Positions 24,895 through 33,873 of a stretch of DNA of 64,000 bases are shown here, piece by piece. Every line of letters begins with the position of its first letter. Within the stretch, counting starts at the first letter, position 1. A model generated the notes under the pieces. It made no database searches, was not told the DNA's origin, and worked only from the letters and a program-made list of their open reading frames with translations. The position numbers and the translations under genes were made by a program. Origin of the DNA: GCA-2683825 sp965662355 (lineage in GTDB: Bacteria > Planctomycetota > UBA1135 > GCA-002686595); assembly GCA_965662355.1 (NCBI GenBank), contig CBFIHP010000001.1, positions 62,001 through 126,000 on the forward strand, given 5' to 3'.

Positions 24895-27800
24895 CTATGG
24901 AACCGTGACGTAGCCCGGCTGTGTCGACACGTCGAAGCCGCCTTCGCCCTGGACGGTCAGGCTGACCGAATAGGTGCCGGAGCCCACATACGTGTGTGTC
25001 GGGTTCTGCAGAGTCGAGCTGCCCCCGTCGCCGAAGCTCCAGGTCCATCCCGAGATCGAACCCGCGCTCGTGTCGTTGAAGAAGACCGTCAACGGCGCGG
25101 CACCCGTTGTAGGTGCTCCGCTGAAACCGGCGCTTGGCGCGGGGCTGGTCGCCGGGAATCCGACCGTCAGGTGGGCTGCGTTGCACCACTGCAGAAGCGG
25201 CCCGAACAGGAAGGCCTGGAGATGCCCCTCGTTGCCGAGGTACGAAAGATCGTTCGGGACAGAGAAGGTGTGCTGATCCAAACCGCCGGTCGCCGAAGCG
25301 AAGCTGTTGAAAAGCAACCCACTGGACGGGTCGATCAGGAGCTCGCCGGCAGCGAGAAGAATCCCCGGAATCGGCTGGGTACGGGCCAGAATGATCGTCA
25401 AGGTCGCTCCGGCGACCGCCCCCGAGTCGACGGAGGCGAGCCACTGCGTTCCGATCACGGGAGGCGCCGCGATGAAACATGCCGGGTTGACGCCCGAACC
25501 GTTTCGGAAGACCGATGTCGCAGCCGGGTGAACGGTGATCAGGTCGCTCATCAGCAGCGTGTCCGAGCCTCCTGGCCCATCCACGCTCAGGCTGACGGAA
25601 TAGATACCCGCATCCACATAGATGTGGCTCGGATTCTGGTCCGTGGAGGAGTTCGTATCGCCAAAGTCCCAACTCCAGCTGGTCACGGTCGGCGATGAGA
25701 GGTCCGTGAAACTGACCGTGAGCGGCTCGCCTCCCGATGTGAGAGAGGCCGAGAAGTTCGCCACGGAGGCTCCGGCTGCGACGATGTAGTTCGCCTTCGT
25801 TTCGGTACTCGAACCGCCTGGACCGACAGCCAACATGCTGACGGTGTAGGTACCCGCAAGCGTATACGTGTGTGCGGGGTTCTGCATAGTCGACGAACCA
25901 GTATCCCCGAAGGACCACAACCAGGACGTCACAGAGCCGCTGGAAGTGTCCGAGAAACTGACGGCCAACGGCACGAGCCCGCTGGTCGGGCTACCACTGA
26001 AGTTCGCCACGGGAGGTGCCGGATCCGTCACTACGATATAGTCCGCTTTCGTCTCGACATCGGATCCGCCTGGACCTACCGCTAACATGCTCACAGTGTA
26101 GGTCCCGGCAAGCGAATACGTGTGCGCGGGGTTCTGAGCGATAGAGGTGTCAGAATCGCCGAACGACCACAGCCACGACGACACCATGCCCGTCGAAAGG
26201 TCGCTGAAATTGACTGACAGAGGCCGCAAGCCGCTGGTCGGCACAGCGGAGAAGTCAGCCGAAGGCGGCGGGCCCGTCACGATGATGTAGTCGCTCTTGG
26301 TCTCGACATCGACTCCACCGGGTCCAGTCGCGGACATGCTGACCGTGTACGTCCCGGGCAGCGCGTACGTGTGCGAGGGGTTCTGGCTGCTGGACGATCC
26401 CGCGTCGCCGAAGGACCACGACCAGGCCGTGACCATGCCGGTCGAGGTGTCGAAGAAGTCGACCGTCAACGGACCCACGCCCATGGTCGGGGAACCGCTA
26501 AAGTTCGCGGTCGGCGCTGCCTCCGAGACGACGATATAGTTGATCTTGGTCTCGACATCCATGCCGTCCGGACCCGTCGCGGTCAGCGCTACCGTGTAGG
26601 TGCCAGTGGCGATATAGGTATGTGAGGGGTGCTGTAGAGTCGAGCTTCCCGTGTCGCCAAAATCCCACCCCCACGACGTGGCGATGCCCGTCGTGTTGTC
26701 CGTGAAGCTGACGGTCAGCGGGCGGATACCGCTCGTGGGACTGCCGAGGAACTCCGCCATCGGAGGCTGAGGACCGACAGGGCAGTCGATCGTGAAGACC
26801 TGGAAATCATCGACTCCGGCTTCGATCAGCGAGCCGGCACCCTCGTCCGAGGCGACGAAGCGCACCTGGACGCTGACACTGGGCGGGATGAAATCGGAGA
26901 CCCGGAACTGGTGATAGATCCAACCGCCGCTGGTTCCCGCTCCCGCGGGGCCGACGGTTTCGACATCGACCCACGTGGTTCCGTTCGCGCTGACCTCGAC
27001 CTCGAAGATGTCGTTGTTGATGTCCGCGCTCGTGTCGTTCGAATACCACCGCCAGTAGCCGATGTCCGCATCCATCCCGGTTAGGTCGAAAGTCGGCGAG
27101 AACAATGTGGTCTTGCCATTGTCGATGTCGTTCTCACCCAGGCTGCCTCCGGGAGTGCCCTGTCCGGTGACGAAGCAGAAAGGACCCGAGGCGGGATTCA
27201 CACCTTCTCCGGGCTGTGCGCTGGTCGGGTTGGGGTCCACGCGAGTCCAGATCCCGGTCGTCGCATCGTCGTCGCCTGCGCCGACGGTCCAACCGAGATC
27301 GGCCTGGAAATTGTCGCTGAAGAGCGTGGTCGGCGTTCCGACTACAGGGCTGAAAACACCGGTCGAAAAGGGCCCATTGGCGTCGATGGCGCGGAAGAAG
27401 AACTCGGGCTCGTCCAGACATGTCGGAGCGGGGAGTGTGGCTCCATAAACACCGCCGCCCTGGGGCGACATGGTGAGCACCGTATACGAGGCCCCTGCCG
27501 AGAAGCGGTAATGAAGCTCGACCGCAGTCGGACTGCCGGACACGGTCGCCGTCAAGGCCGTCGGCACCGTGGGCGGAATGGAAATCGGTGGGTTTGAGCT
27601 GATCCCAAGGACGATCGGCAAGCAGGCTTGCACGTGGGACGAAATCGTGGCCACTGTCGTGGGGTGAAAGTAGGTCGTGATGTTGCTGATACCACCGGGA
27701 CACAGATGGCAATAGCTCATGATCGTGCCCGACGACGTGCACACCTGCAAAGTCTGGCAGCTACCGAAGTAATCCATCGGAGCGCACTGATCGATCGGCG

Positions 27801-28917
27801 GGCAAAAGTCGTGCGTGTGGGGCGAGCTGAAGTTGTGGCCCAGCTCGTGTGTGAAGACCATGAAATCCCAGTTGATCGGTCCCTGCTGGATCGGGAAGGG
27901 AACGTTGCCCTCCAGATTTCCGCTGACACCGAAGGAGAAGTTGTTGCTCGGATCGCAGAGCACGCTGAGGTACGCCACGCCGCCACCCAGGGATGCCCCG
28001 GAAAGGAAGTGTGCGATGTCCGCATTCCCGGGAAGCGCCGATCCCGCCCACGCCGCGAGGAATTCATCCAGGAGGTTGATCGAGTTGCCACCCATGTCCT
28101 GCGAGGTCCAGGGATCCCCCGAGCTCGTGTAGAACTGCACGTAGGGATAAACCAGGCGCGTGTTGTTCTGTTCGATATAGCGATCGCTACCTGCGGCCAG
28201 CAACGAGGTGGTGTACGCAGTCTGGGCCGCCAGGTTGTTGCCGAACACCTGGTGGAGTTGGTAGTCCGTTTCGATGGCGATCGCGCATTCCCAAAGCGTC
28301 GCCGTATTGCCTCCGCCCAGGAACTGCGACCCGGCATTGCCGTTCGGGATCTCATCGTCAGCCAGCTGATTGCGTGCGAGCTTTTCGGAGCCGCACGTCA
28401 TTCCGAGATCGACGCCCAGGCTGGCGAGTGTCTTGTTCTCGACGATGACCGTATAGCCGTCGGCCCAGTTCATACCATCGCCGGGCTGCGGCAGAAGGTG
28501 ATAGCGATCGTGTCCATGGTCGACCCACCCACGGGTACCGACGCTCGAGAAAGACAGGAAGACATCGGAGTGGAGGTCGCCAATAACCGTTCCCTTCCAC
28601 ACACTGAGATCGAGCCCGACCAGGAGACCGGGTGCGGGCTGACCATTGACCTGGAAGCCAAGACCGAGCGACTCGAGCGGGATGCGTGTGAGCTCGAGAT
28701 CCACCTGTCCCGCATCGGGCAGGGTCAAGCCACGTAATACCAACAGGTTCTTCGTCTGCATGCTGGCGATCGCGACCGCGGAGGGGCTCAACTTCAGCTG
28801 GCCACTGATCTCGTCCATCCCGTCCGGTTGGAGCGGGAAGGGCATCGCTTCCTGGGACAGGCTGGCCGTGCTGAGTAGACAAACCACGAGACACTTGAAA
28901 GAGAGTGCTTTCATCAT
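24895..28917 (-). CDS. Secreted metzincin-type metalloprotease with six PKD domains
   Basis: A 1340-residue protein with a signal peptide (M-M-K-A-L-S-F-K-C-L-V-V-C-L-L-S-T-A). The zinc motif is H357-E-L-G-H361-N-F-S-S-P-H367, i.e. HExxHxxxxxH, with the Met-turn T-I-M-S-Y-C-H following, as in reprolysin/M12-like enzymes. After it come an Ig-like stretch and a jelly-roll domain with F-D-L-T-G-M, then five tandem PKD domains. Next is the ~125-residue module with F-R-N-G-S-G-V-N-P-A-C-F and V-I-G-T-Q-W, and a sixth PKD domain at the C terminus. It probably degrades extracellular protein. It begins 235 bp from the TlpA-like gene and precedes the membrane sigma gene in the same orientation (71-bp gap). 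Confidence 0.88.
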   Translation of the reverse strand: MMKALSFKCLVVCLLSTASLSQEAMPFPLQPDGMDEISGQLKLSPSAVAIASMQTKNLLVLRGLTLPDAGQVDLELTRIPLESLGLGFQVNGQPAPGLLVGLDLSVWKGTVIGDLHSDVFLSFSSVGTRGWVDHGHDRYHLLPQPGDGMNWADGYTVIVENKTLASLGVDLGMTCGSEKLARNQLADDEIPNGNAGSQFLGGGNTATLWECAIAIETDYQLHQVFGNNLAAQTAYTTSLLAAGSDRYIEQNNTRLVYPYVQFYTSSGDPWTSQDMGGNSINLLDEFLAAWAGSALPGNADIAHFLSGASLGGGVAYLSVLCDPSNNFSFGVSGNLEGNVPFPIQQGPINWDFMVFTHELGHNFSSPHTHDFCPPIDQCAPMDYFGSCQTLQVCTSSGTIMSYCHLCPGGISNITTYFHPTTVATISSHVQACLPIVLGISSNPPISIPPTVPTALTATVSGSPTAVELHYRFSAGASYTVLTMSPQGGGVYGATLPAPTCLDEPEFFFRAIDANGPFSTGVFSPVVGTPTTLFSDNFQADLGWTVGAGDDDATTGIWTRVDPNPTSAQPGEGVNPASGPFCFVTGQGTPGGSLGENDIDNGKTTLFSPTFDLTGMDADIGYWRWYSNDTSADINNDIFEVEVSANGTTWVDVETVGPAGAGTSGGWIYHQFRVSDFIPPSVSVQVRFVASDEGAGSLIEAGVDDFQVFTIDCPVGPQPPMAEFLGSPTSGIRPLTVSFTDNTTGIATSWGWDFGDTGSSTLQHPSHTYIATGTYTVALTATGPDGMDVETKINYIVVSEAAPTANFSGSPTMGVGPLTVDFFDTSTGMVTAWSWSFGDAGSSSSQNPSHTYALPGTYTVSMSATGPGGVDVETKSDYIIVTGPPPSADFSAVPTSGLRPLSVNFSDLSTGMVSSWLWSFGDSDTSIAQNPAHTYSLAGTYTVSMLAVGPGGSDVETKADYIVVTDPAPPVANFSGSPTSGLVPLAVSFSDTSSGSVTSWLWSFGDTGSSTMQNPAHTYTLAGTYTVSMLAVGPGGSSTETKANYIVAAGASVANFSASLTSGGEPLTVSFTDLSSPTVTSWSWDFGDTNSSTDQNPSHIYVDAGIYSVSLSVDGPGGSDTLLMSDLITVHPAATSVFRNGSGVNPACFIAAPPVIGTQWLASVDSGAVAGATLTIILARTQPIPGILLAAGELLIDPSSGLLFNSFASATGGLDQHTFSVPNDLSYLGNEGHLQAFLFGPLLQWCNAAHLTVGFPATSPAPSAGFSGAPTTGAAPLTVFFNDTSAGSISGWTWSFGDGGSSTLQNPTHTYVGSGTYSVSLTVQGEGGFDVSTQPGYVTVP

Positions 28918-29082
28918 GGAATCCAGGTGGCACCCGAAGGGTGGTTTCGTGCCGGGGGGGGGGTGAACTCCGAGGGACACGGAGCGCGAGGGACCAGAAT
29001 GCCAAAACCAGCCCGAAACGGGGCCATCCGACCGGGTCTGTCACCCGGGGGTCCTCGAAATGCGTCTCACACAACGAAAGAG

Positions 29083-29117
29083 GCGGGCGGACAACGCTCG
29101 AAGCGCGATCCACCCGC
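29083..29117 (-). terminator. Terminator downstream of the TlpA-like gene
   Basis: A 9-bp stem (GCGGGTGGA with TCCGCCCGC, one wobble pair), followed on the minus strand by CTCTTTCGTTG. It lies 36 bp after the stop of the TlpA-like selenoprotein gene. Confidence 0.6.
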
Positions 29118-29152
29118 CCTTGTGGGGAGCTCAGAGTACGGCAGTCCGAAGA

Positions 29153-30277
29153 CTAGTTTCCGAGTGCCGCCTCGGCCTTCTCGACCAGATCCTTGATCGC
29201 CGCGTCGAGCTGATCGCCGCGGACGTTCTTTTGGCGAATGACACCTTCATGATCGATCACGTAGATCGTCGGCCAGCCGCGGACGTTCCACTCCGTGGAG
29301 ATGGGGCCGCTGGTCGAACCGCCGTTCCAGAAGGAACGCCAGGTCAGGTCCTTTTCCTCGAGGATGGTCTTGAGCTTTTCACGGTCCTGGTCGGAGTTGA
29401 CACCGAGCAGGGCAAAGGGACGATCCTTGTATTCTTCGACGAGCGACCGCTCGTGAGGGTACATGGCCCGGCAAGGGCCTCACCAATCGCCCCAGAAGTC
29501 CAGCATGACGACCTTGCCCTTGTAGTCGGACAACTTGAAGCTCACACCGTCGATGTCTTCGGCGACGATGTCGGGTGCTTTCCTTCCGCGGGTAAGGTTG
29601 CGCAGCTCGAAGAGATCGTGCCCAACGCGATCACCGATGGTGATGCTGGGCCTGTCCCCTCGGGCGGGGTACAGGACGACATCGGCGAATTCGCCTGCAC
29701 AGCGGGCGAAATGCTTCTCGGCCGTTTGCATGATCTTCTTGCCTTTCGACTCCTTCATTGAAGGAGCGTTCAGCGAGGAGGCCAATCCGGTTGCCAGGCT
29801 GTAGCAGATCTTGCCCTTCAACTCGGGCGACTCGACGACGTCCATCGCCGCTTCGAGGAACTTGTTGGCTGCGGCGTCGCCACCACGAACGCGTTGCGCG
29901 ACCGCCCCCAGTTCCGGGTTGGTCAGGTGGTGTTCCCGCAGAAGATCCAGGGCGCGCCCTTTCATATCGGTGTCATAGACCCTCTCGACGACCCAGCGGC
30001 CAGCGATGAAGGCCGCGGCACTCGCCGGCGAACCTTGAACGAGCCCGAGTACTTCGTCACCGGTGGCGACGGGGTCGGGGCGCATCTCGGCTAGCTCTTT
30101 GCGTTCTTCCGTGGAAGCGGCGCGGTAGTCAGCCAGCCAGTCCTGGTAGGAGGTGTTGTAGTCCTCCGTGATCTCGGTGACCTGATCAGCGAGGTCGTCG
30201 GGGGAACTCGCCGCCGGATACACCGGCATGGCGAGCGTCGTTGCCCCTAGCAACAGGGACATCAGAAGGGGTTTCAT
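29153..30277 (-). CDS. TlpA/thioredoxin-like selenoprotein with U-G-P-C active site
   Basis: Reading through an in-frame TGA (29482-29480) gives 374 residues. The start at 30277 has a good GGAG ribosome site 7 bp upstream and a signal peptide (M-K-P-L-L-M-S-L-L-L-G-A). Residues 25-220 are helical and unique. Residues 230-374 are an AhpC/TSA-TlpA thioredoxin fold: V-V-M-L-D-F-W-G-D-W, then U266-G-P-C269-R, later a W-P-T cis-Pro loop (G-W-P-T-I-Y-V-I-D). The TGA is exactly at the position of the first redox Cys in W-C-G-P-C. A perfect hairpin with GGUC loop lies 25 nt beyond. It should be an exported thiol/selenol oxidoreductase. A chance nonsense mutation at this one codon is the alternative. 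Confidence 0.85.
29439..29454 (-). promoter_or_regulatory. Candidate SECIS hairpin of the TlpA-like gene
   Basis: The RNA is ACGAGC-GGUC-GCUCGU: a perfect 6-bp stem with apical loop GGUC. The loop starts 32 nt after the UGA, inside the bacterial SECIS range. Confidence 0.7.
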
Positions 30278-30356
30278 GGAAGGCTCCTCGAGTTTCGTGC
30301 CCTTGGGCTCGTCCACATTAGAACACACCCAAGGCGATCGAGACGAACCCTGGAGG

Positions 30357-30431
30357 TCAGGGGCGTCGGGCCTGGGCGACTGGAAAGCCCTCGTCCACCC
30401 AGCCGGTCATGCCACCGATCATCTCCCTGAC
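30357..30431 (-). pseudogene. C-terminal remnant of a rhodanese-like protein
   Basis: About 24 codons read V-R-E-M-I-G-G-M-T-G-W-V-D-E-G-F-P-V-A-Q then stop. This is the characteristic last helix of rhodanese domains (G-G-x-x-x-W-x-x-x-G-x-P-V). Upstream sequence no longer resembles the family and runs into an AraC fragment on the opposite strand, so only the tail survives. Confidence 0.55.
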
Positions 30432-30435
30432 AGGG

Positions 30436-30624
30436 CGACGAAGGCCAGGTCATTCGCCCCATCGCTGGCTCCAAAAGGAACGCGTCCGCCGCGCCCAGGA
30501 GCTCCTCGAAACCACGGGCCTCTGCCTGGAACAAATCGCCCCCCAGGCCGGCTTCAGCGTCCCCCAGCCCCTCCGCCTGCACTTCAAGCGCATCGTCGGC
30601 ACGCCGCCCAGCGCTTACCGCGCA
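30436..30624 (+). pseudogene. Fragment of an AraC-family regulator DNA-binding domain
   Basis: About 63 codons match the second half of an AraC/XylS DNA-binding domain (S-P-H-R-W-L-Q-K-E-R-V-R-R-A-Q-E-L-L, then I-A-P-Q-A-G-F and L-H-F-K-R-I-V-G-T-P-P-S-A-Y-R). The first helix-turn-helix is cut short and the N-terminal sensor domain is missing. There is no plausible start. With the adjoining rhodanese tail it marks a deletion scar. Confidence 0.65.
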
Positions 30625-30718
30625 CCTTCACCGCTCCCCACGACCGAACCTGACAGCGTCAAAGGCTTGGGTCTATGCTATGGGTGGCTGCGGCTGGCGG
30701 TCGAAAAGTGACTTCGGA

Positions 30719-33700
30719 ATGGGTGTTATCGAGAGATGCTTCGGTCGGTTGGCCCCGGTAGGGATTTCCGGGGGGGCTCTGGGTCTGGCTCTGCTGGGGT
30801 TCGCGGCTTGTGGGGGTTCCTCGGAACAGGCCCAGGAGAGCATGCCTTCGGAAGCGACGCCCAGCGCACAGGAAGACTTGCCGGCCGAGGGTTCGGACGA
30901 GTTGCCGGATGCGGCCTTCGATACGCCGGAGACGGCCGATGAGGTCCTGCGCCAGATTCAGTGGTCCGAGGATGTGATCGGACTGATCCGTCCGGCGACG
31001 GCACGCTTGAAGGAGAGCGTGTTGAACTTGAAGTTGCCGGGGGCGCTGGTGAAAAAGCACTTCGCGCAAGAGGTTCATGTCATCGACCTCGGCCAGCGCA
31101 ATGCGGTCGAAAACCCGCACGGGGCCCTGGATGGGATCGTCGGCGAACAAGGTTGGTCCGTCGCCACGGATCCCGTCACGCAAACGCGCGAGCGGCTCGA
31201 GCTGTGGCAAGCCATGTTCACAGACATCGACTACTTCGACTTCGCCAGCTTCACCGTGGTGCGAGGCAGGTTCGACGCCTACCGAAGCTATGCGACGGAC
31301 GTGAAGTTCTCGGCGCAGGCTCTGCGAACCTCGGGCGAGACGGTGTATCTATCCGGTCATCTCGATCTGCACTGGGTCTACGGGCCGAAGGGGCAGAGGA
31401 AAAAAACCTGGCGCATCGATCGCTGGAAGACCCTCGACCTGCACGAAACCGTGATCCAGCGCACGCTGTTCGAGGAGGTCTTGAACCGCGCCCTGCCCTC
31501 GAAGATCGCCCTCGAGAACGCACAGCGCTCGCTGCACCAAGAAAAGATCGTCGAGTACTTCCTGAGCCCCTACCTGCAAAAGCCGCCCGGGTTTCAAGCC
31601 GCAGCGTGGGATCGCCACCCCGGGCTGTCCGTCGTCGATGTCAATGCGGATGGGCTCGATGATCTGTATGTGATGGATCGCTGGGGTAAGAACCAACTGC
31701 TCGTCAACCGTGGCGACGGCACGTTCGGCGAAGCCGCGGCCGCGTATGGACTCGACATCGAGAACCACTCGTCCGCGGCACTATTTGCCGATCTGGACAA
31801 CGACGGCGATCCGGACGTGGTCGTCGGCCGGACCCTGGGGCGCACGCAGTATCTGCGCAACGAAGGCGATCGTTTCGTCGATCGTTCGGCGCACATCGAC
31901 GGCACGCTTCCTTTTCTGGTGTCCTCGATCTCCGCTAGCGACGTCGACCGCGACGGAGTACTGGACGTCTACATCTCGACCTACGCGGCCGCCACGATTC
32001 AGGAGGAGCTCGAAGTATCAACGGCCTCTCCGGTCACCAGCGAAGTGGCCTCGCGAGCCAAGAACGTCCTGGCACAGTTCCTCGACGGCGACCAATCCGC
32101 CCAATTGGGCCTCCTGTTTGCCAAAGACGCCAATCTGATCCGCAATCGACCGGGTCCTCCGAACGTGCTACTGCATAACGAGGGCAAGGGCCGTTTCCGA
32201 ACGGCCGACGACAAGCACACGCTGACCGTCTGGAAAAACACATACCAGTCGACGTTTTTCGACCATGACGACGATGGGGACGCGGACGTCTATGTCGCCA
32301 ACGACTTCGCGCCCAACTTCCTGTTTCGCAGCGACGGGTCCGGCAAGTTCGAGGACATAACGGCAGCGACGAACACCGCCGACATCGGCTTCGGCATGGG
32401 TGCCGCTGCCGGGGACTACGACCAAGATGGCGACTTCGACCTGTACGTCTCGAACATGTTCACGAAGGCTGGACGACGCATCACGGCCCAGGCGCCCACC
32501 CTGGACGAGCGCTTCGTGATGATGACGCGTGGTAACTCGCTCTTCCGCAACGATGGCGACGGCTTCGCTCGCGTTTCCGGCCTCGAACCGCCACACGTGC
32601 TCGTCGAGAACGCGGGTTGGTCCTGGGGCGGGCAGTTCTTCGATTTCAACAACGACGCGTATCTCGATATCTACGCGCCAAGCGGCTATTACTCGGCACC
32701 GAAACAAATCGGCATCCCCGTCGACACATGAAGCCAATTTTGGCGCGCGGTCGTGCGTGCCAACCTGCCGGAAGACGCACCCGAGCTACCTTCGAACAGC
32801 CCGGTCCTCTCGGAGCCGTCCGGACGGGGTTCGCTGGATTGGTTCAACGACAATACCTCGCACTCGGGCCACGAGAAGAACCACCTCTTCGTGAACAATC
32901 TTGGCACGCGCAAGGGCGAGCTCTTCACCGACATCTCCGGTATTTCGGGGGTCAACTCCCCCGCCGATGCACGCGCCTCGGTCGTCCTGGACTTCGACCG
33001 CGACGGGTTCAGCGACCTGGCGACGGTCAACGCCAATTCGCCGAAGCTGGAGCTCTGGCGCAACCGCTATGCCGAGCTGGCTCGCGACCCAGAGGCAAAC
33101 GCCCACTTCATCGCTCTGCGTTTCGAAGGAGCCAATCGCACATCGAGCCCAAAGAAAGGAGCTTCGGCCCGCGATGGCTTCGGGGCCCAGGTGAGCGCGC
33201 GACTCGGCAGCGGCTCGAAAGCCCTGACGCTGCGCCGCGAACACCGTGCGGGTGAAGGTTTCGCGGCCCAGAACTCCTCCACCATGCACATCGGCCTGGG
33301 CACACACACGAAAGTCACCCAGCTCGAAGTTCGCTGGCCCTCCGGCAATATCTCCACGCTCGAAAATGTCGAGAGCGGCTCACTCGTCACCCTGGTCGAG
33401 GGCAGCAAGGCACGGACCGAAGGCTATGCCCTGGTCATGGAGCAGCCCCCCACCGACGACGTTCCGCTTCAAAACGAGAAGCTCTCCAAGCTGGTCATGT
33501 ACACGACGATGACCACCACGTGTACGAACTGCATCGCGGAACTTCCCGAACTTGCCCACCTGCGCGCGTCCTTCTCGCCCAATAACCTGTCGATGGTCGG
33601 CCTACCGATGGACGACGCGGATTCCGTCGACGAGCTGCGCCGGTACGAGCAGCGCTTTCAACCGGCCTACGAGCTGCGCGCGGAACTCAGCAGTGAGGAA

Positions 33701-33850
33701 CGCGAAGCGACCCGCAAGATGGTCCTCGAACAGCTGCGTATCGAGGCGACCCCGACGACCATCATCACGGACCGCCACGGCAAACTCCTGTCGATCCAGC
33801 TGGGCGCGCCGACCGTGTCGGAATTGAAGAAGCTCCTGGCGGGCTCGTGA
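30719..33850 (+). CDS. Lipoprotein selenoprotein: FG-GAP/VCBS, ASPIC/UnbV and thioredoxin-like domains, in-frame TGA
   Basis: Reading through one in-frame TGA (32729-32731) gives 1043 residues. A lipoprotein-type leader (A-L-G-L-A-L-L-G-F-A-A-C) starts at 30719. Residues ~35-290 are unique. Residues ~290-700 hold FG-GAP/VCBS repeats with calcium loops (D-V-N-A-D-G-L-D-D, D-L-D-N-D-G-D-P-D, D-Y-D-Q-D-G-D-F-D). The TGA is residue 671 (V-D-T-U-S-Q-F-W), inside the repeat region, and the same frame continues through another repeat to an ASPIC/UnbV domain (E-V-R-W-P-S-G-N) and a C-terminal thioredoxin-like domain with C935-T-N-C938. The domain order makes sense only with readthrough. A GGUC-loop hairpin follows the TGA. 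It precedes a sulfatase-like gene by 23 bp. A split gene by nonsense mutation is the alternative. Confidence 0.78.
32740..32763 (+). promoter_or_regulatory. Candidate SECIS hairpin of the FG-GAP/ASPIC gene
   Basis: The stem is UUGGC-GCGC against GUGC-(GU)-GCCAA: nine pairs including one G-U, with a two-base bulge. The apical loop is GGUC. The loop starts 18 nt after the UGA. Confidence 0.65.
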
Positions 33851-33873
33851 AGAGCCGTTGCTAGACTGAGCCC

